Source: Malania oleifera
Taxonomy: Eukaryota > Streptophyta > Magnoliopsida > Santalales > Ximeniaceae
Reading direction: 5' to 3'
Length of the DNA stretch: 64,000 bases
Assembly: GCF_029873635.1 (NCBI RefSeq)
Contig: NC_080428.1
Coordinates: forward strand, 64,289,957-64,353,956
The first letter of the stretch is position 1. Each line of letters begins with the position of its first letter. The position numbers were made by a program, and so were the translations under genes. The notes beneath the pieces are model-generated. The model did not search any database. It was not told where the DNA came from and saw only the letters and a list, made by a program, of their open reading frames with translations. Positions 33,701 through 45,518 of this stretch are shown piece by piece.

Positions 33701-36700
33701 GAGATGTTTCTAGAGACCTAGTTCCCGAGGCCTGGACCCCCCCCGTAGACTTAGGTCTTCTAACCTTCTCCTGACTAACATGATGATCTCTCTTCTCTTC
33801 TTTGATACCTAACCACAAAAAATCTCTCATAATCCTCCCCAAGGCAGCAGCCACCCCTGTTGGAACTCTAAAAAAGGAAAGAAAATAAATGGAAATAGTG
33901 GAGAGAATAACATTGATAAGAGCAATGTGACCCGTAAAGACAAACACACCCTCTTCTAACCTTCCTATCTACTACTCACTCTCTCCACCACTGGCTCCCA
34001 AAACATAGTAGAATTTGGATTTCCACCAAGGGGGAGAATTTTGTCAATGTGGCATTCATCCAAGACCAAGAGTGTATTGAGGGAATTAAATGAAAAATGT
34101 GGTGGAGAGGATCCCAATCCCTCTTATAGAGGGTTGGAAGCTCACTTCACTTGGACTGTTCAACCATGGTCTTAAATTTCCATGAAATTGTTGAAATTTC
34201 TGCCAGAATTTTCCTTCAAAATGGCTGTTAATTCCACTTAAAAAAATTTCTGTTGGAATTTCTACAAATCATCCAAAATATATTGAAATCTTGAAATTTC
34301 AGCAAAATTTGTTGAAGTTTTAAATATATAATGAAATTTCCTTGAAATTCAAATTTAAGGTTCAAAACCCAGACTGAAACCCCTCAATTTATCTTCTTTT
34401 TTTTCTTCAATTACTTATTGTAATAAGGACAAGAATTATAGCTTTTCAGATTTTTGAAAGTATATAAAAAACTGAACATAGATAAATAGTTTCTAATGTT
34501 TCATTAAATAACTCTGTCCTTTACTACTTCTTTCCATCATTTTTTAAAATCAAAACTGAAATTAACACTGGCATCAAAGTTTCCATGGTAATTTCCATAT
34601 TTTTGAAACATCAAAATTTTAGTCATAATCAAAATTTAAGACCTTGCATCCAACATGCTTCTCCTTACAAAATTTCAAGGAAGCATGCTTCTAAACCACC
34701 TAGGGTATGCTCTTTTTTTTTCACTTGATTTCATTCTTCAATTTGTAGATTTTTCTTTGGAAAAATTTGAAGATCTTATTCTCTATATTACTTTGTGCTA
34801 CTGAGGGTATGAGAAGGTCCTCTTTCTCTTAGCACTATTTGTGAATGATGCTTGTTTACTGGTCACAATAGAAATTGTCACTGATTGATAAGCTAATGAT
34901 CGTTGGTATTTGCAGACGTGCAACAACAAAAAATTGTTCTTACACTCACATTATGAGCAATATAGTTTATGGGCAGTGTTTTTTTCTGGATTATAGATTT
35001 CTTTATAGTTCCGTGTTCCATCGTGTTGCTTGCAAATGCTTTATATGAAACCTAATCCATGTTTCCATCACATTAGCTGCCACTTCCAGCTGATTAATAT
35101 TGCTCCTTTTTTCTTAGCTTCCTCAATTAGCAATAATTCTCCTTAAAAAGGAAAGAAACTAGAGACTTGTCCTTGTCAGATGGCTTTCTTTGCTCTGTTG
35201 CTTGGAAAATTTCAGGCCATCGACCAAGTGTATTAACATATTCATGCATGTTTTATCCCGTGTATCATGATTCTATTATTTTGTGCTGCACTTGGATGTT
35301 TCTATGTTGTCCACTCTATATAATGTGCTTCAGCCTATTCAAATGATGTTTTTGCCATGTATGTGGCAGTGTTAAAGTTTAACCTTGAAATGGGCTATAT
35401 AGGGTGTTATGGATACTATCATAACTATAGCATTTTTGCATGATTTAGCCACTCTTTAATTCTCTAACCTATGGACTTGCAATTTTCAGCCAGAAGTTTA
35501 GCATTGTGCCATACAATGCATGGCCTGATTAAACAAGTAGGATTTATTTTATGTTTTTTTAGTCCTAATAAATGGTTGTAACAGTTTTTAGTTGGTCACT
35601 GACATCATCTCACGCTCATTGGAAATTTTCTTCCTTTTGTTCCCATGCCAATGTATTTTCTGAGCACACAATGTTTTAAGAGTGCTCTCTTGCTATGTAT
35701 TTTCAGGAAGCTCCTTTAGGCTATAATGCAAAAGAAAAAAAAAATATTTTTGAACTCATTTTATCTTCCCTCATATTAAATTATAGCGCTCATGACTTAT
35801 GAAAATCTCATTCATTTTGAAATCTTCAGTTTATTTTCTCGATCATTTGTTGCTCACTGATTTGTGGTGTTCCTCAGCAATTTGAGATGGAATAAGCTAC
35901 AAGACGTCATTCCTCCTGAAATAGGTGAACTAAAGAAGCTAACGCATCTGTGAGTTATTTCAGTATATGAGATTATTTAATTTTATTTGGATCTATTTCC
36001 GCATTATGTATCCATTTAAGTTGAAAGATTATTAATCGGGTGTCTGCAGATACCTGAGTTTCAATAATTTCAAGGGAGAAATTCCAAAGGAGCTTGCAAA
36101 TCTTCCTGAGCTTCGATATCTCTATCTACATGAAAATCGTTTCACGGGGCGAATTCCGCCAGAATTGGGCACTCTGCAAAACCTTCGTCACTTGTGAGTT
36201 GCAACATTCAACCATCATTATGTTGCTAGATTAGCATTTTTCTTCTCATTACTGTTAGATCTTATTATAATACCACATTTTGTAGAGATGTTGGAAACAA
36301 TCATTTGGTGGGTACTATAAGAGAACTCATACGTATTGAGGGATGCTTTCCATCTCTTCGAAACCTGTAAGTAATCCCAATTGCTGGATTTGCAATTATT
36401 CAGTTAAGGGTATGACTAGATGCTAATTCTAAGCAACTCATATGTGTAGTTATCTCAATAATAATTATTTTACGGGAGGCATTCCATCTCAGCTTGCAAA
36501 TTTGACTTACTTGGAAATCTTGTAAGTATTGTTTATTGATGTAAATAATATGGGAATGTGAATACATTATTTCCTGGCTGGAAATCCTTTTTTATTGTCT
36601 GTCATAAATTCAGTGAGGTTGATTGCTTTGTGGGTCACAGGTACCTATCCAACAACAGAATGGCTGGAACAGTCCCATCTGCACTTGCTCATATTCCTAG

Positions 36701-38481
36701 ACTAACTTTCTTGTGAGTTCTATTTCCTACCAATATATTTGTTTCATTTGAAAGGGCATATGCAGCAAGCAGACTGGCAGTCTGGACACATCTTTTTCGT
36801 TGGATCATGTCTAAAACTAGCCAATTGACATGTTCTTGTGGATGCTAGGATAGGACAAATGATGAATAAAATGAAATTATATACTAAATTGGATTATTCT
36901 AATGCTACCTCTTAGTGCCCTATAGTTTGTGTAGCTGCTAGGCACAGAAGAGTTCCCTTAGTTCTGTACTTCCTAAATTGCATATGTATTCTTGACTTAA
37001 ACTGCATCTAAGAACAATGCAGTTGCGCTTTGTGTTGTATCTTTAAAACTTCCCCTCATTGTTGTATCTTTAAAACTTCCACTCATTCTTTTCCCCTCTG
37101 ATATTGTTTGAAGATGATCTATTTTCATCTTTCCTTTGTGGTTAAGTGGTTTGGTTCTGGGTTGTTGTGGATTCCATCTATAACTATAACTTGCTTTGTT
37201 TTTCCTCCTGATTCATTGATAGCCAGCCCTACTTGGTGGGACTTAAGGCTTTGTTGTTGTCATTCACTGTTCTCGAGTTCAGATTGGTGAAGAATTTATT
37301 AGGAGCATCCAAAATACTGCCATGGGCATATGCATGGATAATCAATGTCTTGTTTGCCATAAGTGAGAAGTGGAACACCAATATGTCACTGTCATTGCTT
37401 GTTGAGATATGGGCTTCTCTCCCTCTCTCTCTCTTCTCCTTTTTTTTTTTTTGTTTTTTGTTGGGTCCCGCTGCTGTAGGAAGCCAAGGTTTTTTTTTTA
37501 AAAAAAAAATTATTTATTTATTTATTTATGATTTAGACTTGTGAGAGTGCATGAGAAAATAAGAGAAGGGCTGGAGGTTGTGTGTGGGTTAGGGTTGGGA
37601 ATAGAAGATGTGAAAGTGGATCTCGACTGTTACCCTGCTTTAAATTTTTAAACAATGGGATGCTCAAAGTAAAATGTAAGCATGGGTCAGTGGAATTGAT
37701 GAACTAAGCCATGCAGATAATCATTAGTCACCTTTTATAAAAACAAAATTATATTTTATGCTTTTCTCCCTGTTCTCTAGATCAAATGGCACCTGTAGCA
37801 AATTTAGCTGAACTCACCAAAAAATTCTTGACTTGCTTTAGAACAATACTGTTACCTAAAACCTAAGACCTACTTGTCTTTACTGGCAGATAAATATAAA
37901 TGCAGATATTTGTCATTTCATGAACAGACAAATTTCTAATCAACATGGAACTTTCTGGAGAAGGTTCTGGGATTTAATAAAATACTCCAATGAACTCCTG
38001 CAAATCTTTATTGGCAGGCATTTAGGACCTCATTTTCTCATTATACTATTACGAGTTTATAGTACCTGTACTAGTAAGAAACCATAATTGTATTATTTCT
38101 CTGCATTGGTTTTTGTATGCATGAGAAATTTATGAAAATTTTATCATTTCCACACATGTTCTTATTATTATCATTATTTTTAAAAGCTACATATGTTTTT
38201 AAGACTTACCTTATTGGATTACAGGTACTTGGATCACAATCAGTTTTCAGGGAGAATTCCTGATGGCTTCTATAAGCACCCTTTCTTGAAAGAAATGTGA
38301 GCTTTCTTCATTGATCCATGATACTTACTGTATCTGAAACCATGTGTCATCTGATTAAGAATATTAACAATAAATTGAATGTTGCTGCAGGTACATTGAA
38401 GGGAATTCATTCAGACCTGGTGTAAACCCAATTGGTGCTCACAAGGTCCTTGAACTTTCAGACTCAGAGTTCCTGTTTTAA
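27784..38481 (+). CDS. secreted leucine-rich-repeat protein, 11 exons
   Basis: Exons read by eye: 27784-27871, 28226-28373, 28633-28704, 30090-30161, 35878-35949, 36050-36193, 36286-36366, 36450-36521, 36641-36712, 38225-38296, 38391-38481. They total 984 bases, 327 residues plus stop. All introns are GT-AG. The first is phase 1, and every later one is phase 2, cutting at the same point of each 24-residue LRR, so most exons are exactly 72 bases. The N-terminus MARQSLAFCFILAVSLL is a signal peptide. A cysteine-bearing LRR cap follows (GDDPCGDGDLQPWSGVTC), then about ten plant-type LxxLxLxxNxLxGxIP repeats. There is no transmembrane segment or kinase, so it is an extracellular LRR protein rather than a receptor kinase. 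Function is unknown to me, though the sequence closely resembles what I recall of Arabidopsis At5g61240. Intron 4 is 5.7 kb and full of repeat debris. Confidence 0.92.
30900..31285 (+). mobile_element. possible LINE/SINE 3' tails in LRR intron 4
   Basis: Two stretches (ending near 31065 and 31285) finish with TTTAATAAATTTCTTTTTCT and CTTAATAAATCGTCTTTTTC followed by short A runs. This is the look of plant LINE 3' ends in sense orientation. No coding text is recognised. Confidence 0.3.
32792..34150 (-). mobile_element. LINE (L1-type) 3' fragment, reversed, in LRR intron 4
   Basis: On the minus strand the text reads GLPLGGNP-like and FWEPVVERV near 34000-34050, then INVILSTISIYFLSFFRVP and IMRDFLWLG at about 33780-33920. 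These are signatures of the C-terminal end of plant L1 reverse transcriptase and the zf-RVT region. The plus-strand T run at 32792-32804 is its poly(A) tail, marking the 3' end. The 5' part (endonuclease and RT core) is absent, as expected for 5'-truncated LINE insertions, and the reading frame is broken. It lies antisense to the LRR gene. Confidence 0.75.
34168..34643. mobile_element. MITE-like element in LRR intron 4, about 480 bases
   Basis: The ends are GGTCTTAAATTT at 34168-34179 and AAATTTAAGACC at 34632-34643, a perfect 12-base inverted pair. The interior is rich in GAAATTTC and TTGAAATTTC units. It has no coding capacity. The target duplication is unclear. Confidence 0.55.
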
Positions 38482-38949
38482 TAAGAGATCAGCCCATTCT
38501 TTATTTGTTTAGTTGGCATTTTTATGTGCCTATATGGGGGTTCATCTGATTCCCAGGATGGACAAGGAAATCAATTTTTGTTCAGCTCATTTTCTTGTGT
38601 TTGTGAGAAGCTGGCTATGATGTGTATAGTTTCACATTATAAAATAGATTTTGTGTTGCTAAATGATTTGTAATGACTTCCACTGTAACTCCAGTATGGA
38701 TGTAAGAACTCCAGAAATTATGAAAAAAGGAAAATTTATAGCTTATATTCCATATGAAAAATAGTACCTTTTGATGACTTTGTCGAATTCAAATACATAG
38801 TACAAATTCAAACTTAGAAACTACAAATCAATTGCAATACAGAATACTTATTCGAAAGAATCAAAACAATGGAGCAAGCATGCTTCCCAAACAATTGCTG
38901 GTGCGGGAACATGGAAATGATACAAGATGAGGCAACCAGTTTGGTTATA

Positions 38950-40575
38950 TTATACAACAGCCTGGAGAAATGATGGGACTGAATAATCCAAGTGGTTGTT
39001 TATCTTCTCCAATAGTCTATTTATTTCATCCATGTGTGGATGTGTTTTCTCTCCTGCAACAAACTCATGAACAAACCCATTAATCTTGATGGAGCTGCAA
39101 CCTGGCATCTTATCCACCCCTCTTTTTCTCATCATCTTCCTTATTCTTCGGGCATCATCATGCTTCCCTGCAGCTGCATATAAATTTGCAAGTAGAACAT
39201 AGACGCCACTATGATTTTCTAACTGCAAGAGTCTCTCAACTGCAACCTCAGCCAAATAGATTTGTCCATGATCACAGCAAGCACTCAGTAATGCTCTCCA
39301 AGCTATTGCTTCTTCAGAGAGACTTGAATCGGGTATTATTCTGATGATTTCCTTTGCTTCTTTAAAGAGCCCGGCACGGCCTAGAAAGCCAACTATACAC
39401 CCGTAGTGTTCACTCTTGGGTTCAATATTGTACACTGCACACATCCTGTTTAACACCCTGAGACCCTCAAATGCCATGCCTGAATAACTACAAGCGGAAA
39501 AAATGGCGAGGAAGGTAATGTCGTCTGGCCTCACCCCAGCCTTTTCCATCTTCCAAAACAGCTCGAGGGCACCCTCTCCATCACCATGTGTTGCCATTCC
39601 CGAAATCATAGCATTCCAACAAATAGCACCCCTTTGTGGGATTCCATTAAACACCCTCTTGGCCAAATCCAAACTCCCACACTTGGCATACATGTTTGTA
39701 AGAGCAGCTCCCAACCGCGAACTCATTGCCAAACCAAGCTGATCTATATGCCTGTGAATCCAAATGCCAACGTCCAGAGCTCCCAAATGTGCACTAGCAC
39801 AAAGAATGCTCACAAAAATGGGCTCATCAGGAACCAAGCCAGCTGATTGCATCAGACGGAACATGTGCAGACCCTCCTTAAAACAATTATTCTGCACATA
39901 CCCAGAAATCATGGAACCCCATAATCCTACATCCTTCACAGGCGGCGGTGCTTCATCAAACAGCAGTTTTGCCGCATCAACATTCCCCTGCTTTGCATAC
40001 CCAGAAATCATGACCGTCCATGCCATAGACGTTTGCTGGGGAATTTCATCAAACACATACCGTGCCAGTTCCATGTCGTCAAATGCAGAATACATGAAAA
40101 TTAAAGCATTACCCACAAACACATCAAACGAGAGGCCCAGTTTCAAACTGTGCCCATGAATTGCTTCCCCAAGATAAAAACTTCGCAGGCTTGCGCAAGC
40201 CTTCAACACATAAGGAAAGGTGTAGTTATCAGGGTCGAGGCCATTTCTTAACATCTGGGTGTAAACGTTCAGGGTCTTGGAGAATTCACCCTCGAGAAAA
40301 AAAGCTTTCATCATTGTGTTGCAGATGATAATGGTGGGTAGGTCGATCCGTTGGAAGAGTTTCCAGGCATGATTGAGGCTTCCGTGAATTGGGTCTGAGC
40401 AAAATGCCAGAATCCTGCTGAGGGCAAAGCTGTTCGTCCCAAGCCCACATGTGATCACTTGCGCATGAGTTTGCTTCAGCTGCTTCATGCTCTTGCATTT
40501 CTCCAGCACTGAGAGGCATCTCACACTGCTTGACATAGGGCACCCACCACCAACTTCTTTCAATTCAAATTGCAT
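38950..40575 (-). CDS. PLS-class pentatricopeptide repeat protein (E/E+ type)
   Basis: An intronless gene of 541 residues. PPR proteins bind organellar RNA through arrays of about 35-residue repeats and act in chloroplast or mitochondrial RNA editing, splicing or stability. The alternating repeats are easy to read, for example NTMMKAFFLEGEFSKTLNVY, WTVMISGYAKQGNVDAAKLL, LTNMYAKCGSLDLAKRVFNG and WNAMISGMATHGDGEGALEL. The C-terminal E and E+ regions are present (VYVLLANLYAAAGKHDDARR, then PGCSSIKINGFVHEFVAGEK and HPHMDEINRLLEKI). There is no DYW deaminase, so any editing role would need a partner. Two Met codons at residues 1 and 14 are possible starts. It is convergent with the LRR gene, with 468 bases between stop codons. 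The target RNA cannot be told from the sequence alone. Confidence 0.95.
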   Translation of the reverse strand: MQFELKEVGGGCPMSSSVRCLSVLEKCKSMKQLKQTHAQVITCGLGTNSFALSRILAFCSDPIHGSLNHAWKLFQRIDLPTIIICNTMMKAFFLEGEFSKTLNVYTQMLRNGLDPDNYTFPYVLKACASLRSFYLGEAIHGHSLKLGLSFDVFVGNALIFMYSAFDDMELARYVFDEIPQQTSMAWTVMISGYAKQGNVDAAKLLFDEAPPPVKDVGLWGSMISGYVQNNCFKEGLHMFRLMQSAGLVPDEPIFVSILCASAHLGALDVGIWIHRHIDQLGLAMSSRLGAALTNMYAKCGSLDLAKRVFNGIPQRGAICWNAMISGMATHGDGEGALELFWKMEKAGVRPDDITFLAIFSACSYSGMAFEGLRVLNRMCAVYNIEPKSEHYGCIVGFLGRAGLFKEAKEIIRIIPDSSLSEEAIAWRALLSACCDHGQIYLAEVAVERLLQLENHSGVYVLLANLYAAAGKHDDARRIRKMMRKRGVDKMPGCSSIKINGFVHEFVAGEKTHPHMDEINRLLEKINNHLDYSVPSFLQAVV

Positions 40576-40825
40576 GGATCAGCAGGAAATTCCCATTCTG
40601 GAGTCTGCAACTAATGGGGAAGATGCATCTCTCAGACTCTTAACATCAAGTTTGCCGTATGGGCGTATTTAATTGGGGTCAATAATGAGTATGAGAGTGG
40701 GATATTCAAAATAGACTTCACTCATAACTGCTGATTTCAAAACTCGGCTCGAGATTAATCCATCCCAAATTCGAACTAACTTAGGTGCAAGTCTTAAAAC
40801 TCAAGTTTGACGATTTGGTTATGCT

Positions 40826-40877
<52 letters not shown>

Positions 40878-42200
40878 AAAATATATTATCATTAACTTCG
40901 ACACAATTTTAGAATTGTTTTCTTACTTGGCATTCTCTCACACGACTCATCAACTATGAAATATTATGTTAAGACTTGAACCTAGACCAAAAAAATATAT
41001 AGTTTGGTATGTATCCTAATGATACGAGACTTATATTATTTTAGTAGATCTAAACATTAATACAACATTGATTAGTTTTAAATTATATATTGAGAAAATA
41101 TCTCTCATAAATAATTCTTTACCGACTAACAATGATCTAACTAATCTAACTAAGTATTGTCACCCTTTTAACTATTTGATGGATCAAAAGAAGAAATGAA
41201 ATTAAAAGAAGATTTTTCTCTCTCTTTACGCTTGTTTCTTATATATTTTTTTCATCTTTGAAGCCCCTTTAACAAAACAATAATATTTGAGATAAGCCTA
41301 TACAATGACTCCTAAAAGATAGGGTTTAAACATATAGCCATATAGGTGTCTTCTCTTTTGGGAGCCATTGTACATGCTTGCCGCTTGGCTCTTCCTTTGT
41401 GCCTTTGTGGAGGGCAAGGGAGGTACCATCAAAATGGAAAGTATGACAAAATTGAAAAAAAAAAAAAAAATTAATGTTAAAAGGATGTAAGTTCATGAAC
41501 ATCATAGACCTATGTTATAAAAAATGACTAGATGAAGCAAGTGAGATCTGCACTGCTTCAAGCAATCATCTCATACCGCGTGAAACTAAAATAAGGCTTC
41601 TTGATCCATATAGACTAGACATGGCCAAGCCAATCTAGGAGAAGGTGGAGGAAAATCACAAAAAGCAAAAAGAAAAGGCAATCCGAACTCATGTTCTTAT
41701 CCCATCTATCATAAAATGATAGACCAAACCAGAAAATTTGATAATTATTGCACAAATCTATTTCGATACTATTCAGCTCAATTAGTTTGATAAGATATAG
41801 CCCTACAAAAAATAATAAAAATATTCTAAAATTGTGTTTGAAAGTATAAATTTCAAGTTTTAAATTTAAATTTGCATAGATTTAAATGAAATTCGAACTA
41901 TGTTAGCGGGCATGAATTTTGAGTTTTAGATTTATATTTGGATAAATTTAGATAAATTTTATATTACATCTTATTCAAATTCATTATCTCTTTAAACATA
42001 AAATTAGTATAATTTTATATTTTATTTAAATTTACATAATTTAAGTTTAAAATCCAAACCCCAAACTCTTAAATTCAAACGTTATATTCTTAATTCTTTC
42101 ATCAAATTTTCGTATTGAAGTTTAAAGTCGGATTAAAATATTAGGACCTCTGTTCAAAAATATAATTGATAAAGTGACTGTAAAGAAGGCTACCACAACG
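40576..42200. other. spacer between PPR and tRNA genes
   Basis: No gene is recognised. It has a (TA)n run at about 40836-40874. At about 41835-42085 is an AT-rich stretch with an imperfect inverted repeat (TTTAAATTTAAATTTGCA and related text), similar to text near 46060-46165 and 53600-53740. The first part should hold the PPR promoter. Confidence 0.5.
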
Positions 42201-42274
42201 GCTTTCGTAGCTCAGTTGGTTAGAGCACCCGTTTAGTAAGCGGGAGGTCTTGAGTTCGACTCTCAACGAAAGCA
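42201..42274 (+). tRNA. tRNA-Thr (anticodon AGU)
   Basis: The 74 bases fold as a complete cloverleaf. The acceptor is GCTTTCG/CGAAAGC with discriminator A, the D stem GCTC/GAGC, the anticodon stem CCCGT/GCGGG with loop TTAGTAA (anticodon AGT), and the T stem TTGAG/CTCAA with loop TTCGACT. The internal A box (TAGCTCAGTTGG) and B box (AGTTCGACTC) are intact. There is no intron and no encoded CCA, as expected for a nuclear gene. A34 would be edited to inosine. A T run at about 42298-42301 could serve as the Pol III terminator. Confidence 0.97.
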
Positions 42275-42334
42275 CTTACAGATGAAAACCTTCTCTATTT
42301 TGGTGGAAGTTTATCTGTTATATCAATGTAATGT

Positions 42335-42350
42335 AAAACGGCGCCGTATT
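42335..42350. promoter_or_regulatory. ACGGCGCCGT palindrome upstream of GH79 gene
   Basis: AAAACGGCGCCGTATT holds a perfect 10-base palindrome 370 bases upstream of the GH79 ATG. A similar GACGGCGTCGTTTTGCGCC lies upstream of the RING gene (53084-53105). Confidence 0.35.
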
Positions 42351-42717
42351 ATTTTCTAGCACCCAGCCCTCTCTTCATCTACCTGTATCCACCTCCTCCT
42401 TTCTCGGAAGACGCAGACTCCCGGCCTGAAACTATAGCACTACAATTCCGGAACGAAGATCAAACTGTTGATTTCTTTTCTTTTTTTTTTTTTAAAAAAA
42501 ATATGCTCAGCATACAGTTCTTATTCAACCCAGAATCTTCATTCAAGTTTTAAACCCAGAAAAATAGCAGATGAAGTTAAATTTTTTCTAACTGGACTAA
42601 CTCAGTTCCTTGATTGTCTCATTTCAGCAAAACTCGGTTAATGCATTGTTTATATGAAACCCACATTTCCTCGGTATCTTGCCGCCTGAAAGTGTATCTC
42701 CTCAAGGTTGTGGGAAA

Positions 42718-45518
42718 ATGGGTTTTAGAGTGATTCTACTGTTTGTGTGGTGTATCTTTCTGTCATGGTTTTCACTGTCTTTAGCAGAAGATGTAAAGGT
42801 CGTTGTTGAAGGAGTCACCTCCATAGCCACCACAGATGATAACTTCGTGTGTGCCACTCTTGATTGGTGGCCCAGTGGAAAATGCGACTACAATCAGTGC
42901 CCCTGGGGAAAAGCCGGCATTCTCAATCTGGTAACCTCTCTCTCTCTCTCTCTCCCCCCCCCCCCCCCCTCTTGTATATGGAAACTGAATTTGTGGGGTT
43001 TTGTAATTGTTGCAGGATTTAAACAACAAGATTCTTCTGAATGCTATCAAGGGTAAGTTCAGGATATGCAGCTGAGAATGTCATGTCCTCTGCTTAGAAG
43101 TTTGTTCACGGGATAAACATCTTGGGCTTAGTTGTTTTTTTACGATGATTTAGGTATTTGCTCATCTGGGTCTGGGGTTTTGATTATTAATTTCATCTTT
43201 AATTTAGAGGTGCCCACAGTTGATGGGTATGCCTTGGTTGTGATAAGATTGCTAACTCATTGAAACTATTTATGACTCGTAAACATTATTAAGAAGGAAA
43301 AAAATGTTTGAAAAAATCGTATGGCACAACACAAAACAAGTTATTGGAATTGGTATGGTAATAAAAGAGCATGTAAGATTTTCTTGTCTCAGGAGTTTTG
43401 TTCGTTAAACTATCCTTGAAAAAGGTACATAAGTCAGGATTGACAGAAAACCTGTGCCTGGAAATTACCGAGTATTTATGGGAATTGAGTATCAAAACAA
43501 GCTAAGGTAGATTAGAATCAATGACCTTGTGATCCTAAATTGTTTCTTGTTTCTAATACCATCTTCTTTGGTTTATTAGTTTTAAGGAGCTTAATTGTTC
43601 TTTAAATTTCAGCATTTAGCCCCCTTAGAATCAGATTGGGAGGTTCTTTGCAAGATCAGGTTCTGTACAAAGTTGGAACTCAAGTCAGGAAATGCCCTCA
43701 CTTCAAAAACAGGAAAAATGGCTTGTTTGGATTCAGCGAAGGTTGCCTCTCCATGGAGAGATGGGACCAGATCAATAACTTACTCAACCAAACGGGGTAG
43801 CCACTCCCTGCCCACACCCCCTTCTCAATATATGATCAAATTAACAGATAAATTTTTCATGACTTTCTGTTACAGAGCATTATTCACATTTGGATTGAAT
43901 GCCCTCATTGGGAGGGAAAAGCTTAGCAACAACGATACGCTTTATGTAGGCAACTGGAGTTCACAAAATGCTCGTGACCTCATGAAGTATAGCGTAGCAA
44001 AGGAATACAAAATAGATTCGTATGAACTTGGTAAATTAAATTCTTATTCCAAATTGTCAACTAAATATCGGGTATTCTATGATTGTTCTTGTCTATGTTA
44101 CTGATACTATTGGCTCGTCATTTGACAGGAAATGAGTTATGTGCAGGCGGGGTATCTGCAAGAGTAAAGGCTGATCAGTATGGAAAAGATTTCATTACTC
44201 TCAAAGAACTTGTTAAAGAATTGTACCCCGATCCCACCACACAACCGAAGGTATTGGGTCCGGCTGGCTTTTATGATGAGAAATGGTTTAGCACCTTCCT
44301 TGAGGTCACAGGACCAAATGTGGTGGATGGAGTAACACACCACACCTACAATCTTGGTGCTGGTATGCACTAAGCTTCTCTCCAAAAAATTCCCCACCTG
44401 GTTGGGTTTAAACATTTTGGGTTTTTGGTTTTAACAAAATTCCTATGTGCACAGGTGTTGATCCCACTCTTATCAACAAGGTACAAGATCCATATTTTCT
44501 AGACCAGGTAGCTCAGACTTACAAGGATGTCTCAACAACCATCAAGTGGTTTGGGCCATGGTCAGAAGCATGGATTGGCGAAGCTGGTGGAGCTTATAAC
44601 AGTGGTGGCAGATATGTGTCACATACTTTTGTTGATGGCTTTTGGTCAGGCTCTCTCTCCTCCTTTGTGCCTTCCTCTCTGTCTCCTTCTCTTTGAACAT
44701 GTATTTATACATATGCATGATGCGTCTAGTATATGTGTAAAAATATAGGTATTAACTAGCAGTGAAACAGGTATTTGGATCAATTAGGAATGGCATCAAC
44801 TTTCAACCACAAAGTTTTCTGTAGACAAGCACTTATAGGGGGAAATTATGGTCTGCTTAATACTACAACATTTATCCCCAACCCAGATTATTATGGGTCA
44901 GTATCTCATAACTTTTAATGCTGTTCAAACGGGTTTAATCACGTTGAGATGTTTTATCAGTTTCACCGTCTCCTTTGCCATTCCAACAGCGCACTTTTGT
45001 GGCATCGCTTAATGGGAAAGAACGTACTTTCTGCAACTCACAGGAGCTCCCCTTATTTGCGGGCATATTCTCATTGCTCAAAGGACAGTGTAAGTTAATA
45101 TGTGAAATTTTGATGGAATTTCTTCTTTCCATGGTCATTTTTCTTTCGAATTTCTATAATGGATGGATATCTCTTTTGTCAGCTGGGCATTACTGTAATT
45201 CTGATTAACATGTCGAATTCTACTACCTTCGACATCTCGGTCACTGATGATGTGAATTTGTATCCTGACCGACACGAGCTGACTGAGGAGAATTCTCAAG
45301 AGGCACAAAGAAGAGAAGAGTACCATTTAACTCCCAAAGATGGCAACATCCAAAGTGATGTAGTGCTACTAAATGGAACCCCCTTGGTGCTCACAGAATC
45401 ACTGGGCATTCCCACTTTGAACCCCAAGCTTGTGGATCCTTCAAAACCTATTACTGTTGTGCCTGATTCAATTGTCTTTGCAACCTTGAGGAACTTCAAG
45501 GCTCCAACATGTGCTTAG
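42718..45518 (+). CDS. heparanase-like beta-glucuronidase, GH79, 9 exons
   Basis: Exons: 42718-42930, 43016-43052, 43613-43796, 43876-44030, 44129-44362, 44455-44644, 44771-44896, 44990-45089, 45183-45518. They total 1575 bases, 524 residues plus stop, all GT-AG. Plant GH79 enzymes remove glucuronic acid from arabinogalactan proteins at the wall or in the endomembrane system. The N-terminus MGFRVILLFVWCIFLSWFSL is a signal peptide. Conserved blocks are FVCATLDWWP, AFSPLRIRLGGSLQDQV, the acid/base site GNELC with E199, and the nucleophile site WIGEAGGAYNSGG with E317. Both catalytic glutamates are therefore present and length is normal. The ATG at 42718 is preferred because it gives the signal peptide. 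It is close to what I recall of Arabidopsis GUS1/GUS2; the paralogue is uncertain. Intron 1 has a (CT)n(C)n tract at about 42937-42971. Confidence 0.94.

Noticed and set aside
37233-37544. 103-codon reading frame in LRR intron 9
   Set aside because: It ends in poly-T and (TTTA)n low-complexity sequence and has no similarity I recognise.
39764-40159. 131-codon plus-strand reading frame
   Set aside because: It is antisense to the PPR gene and has no recognisable domain; the PPR frame explains the openness.
42679-42717. upstream extension of the GH79 frame
   Set aside because: The frame is open but begins at a non-ATG codon; the ATG at 42718 starts a proper signal peptide.
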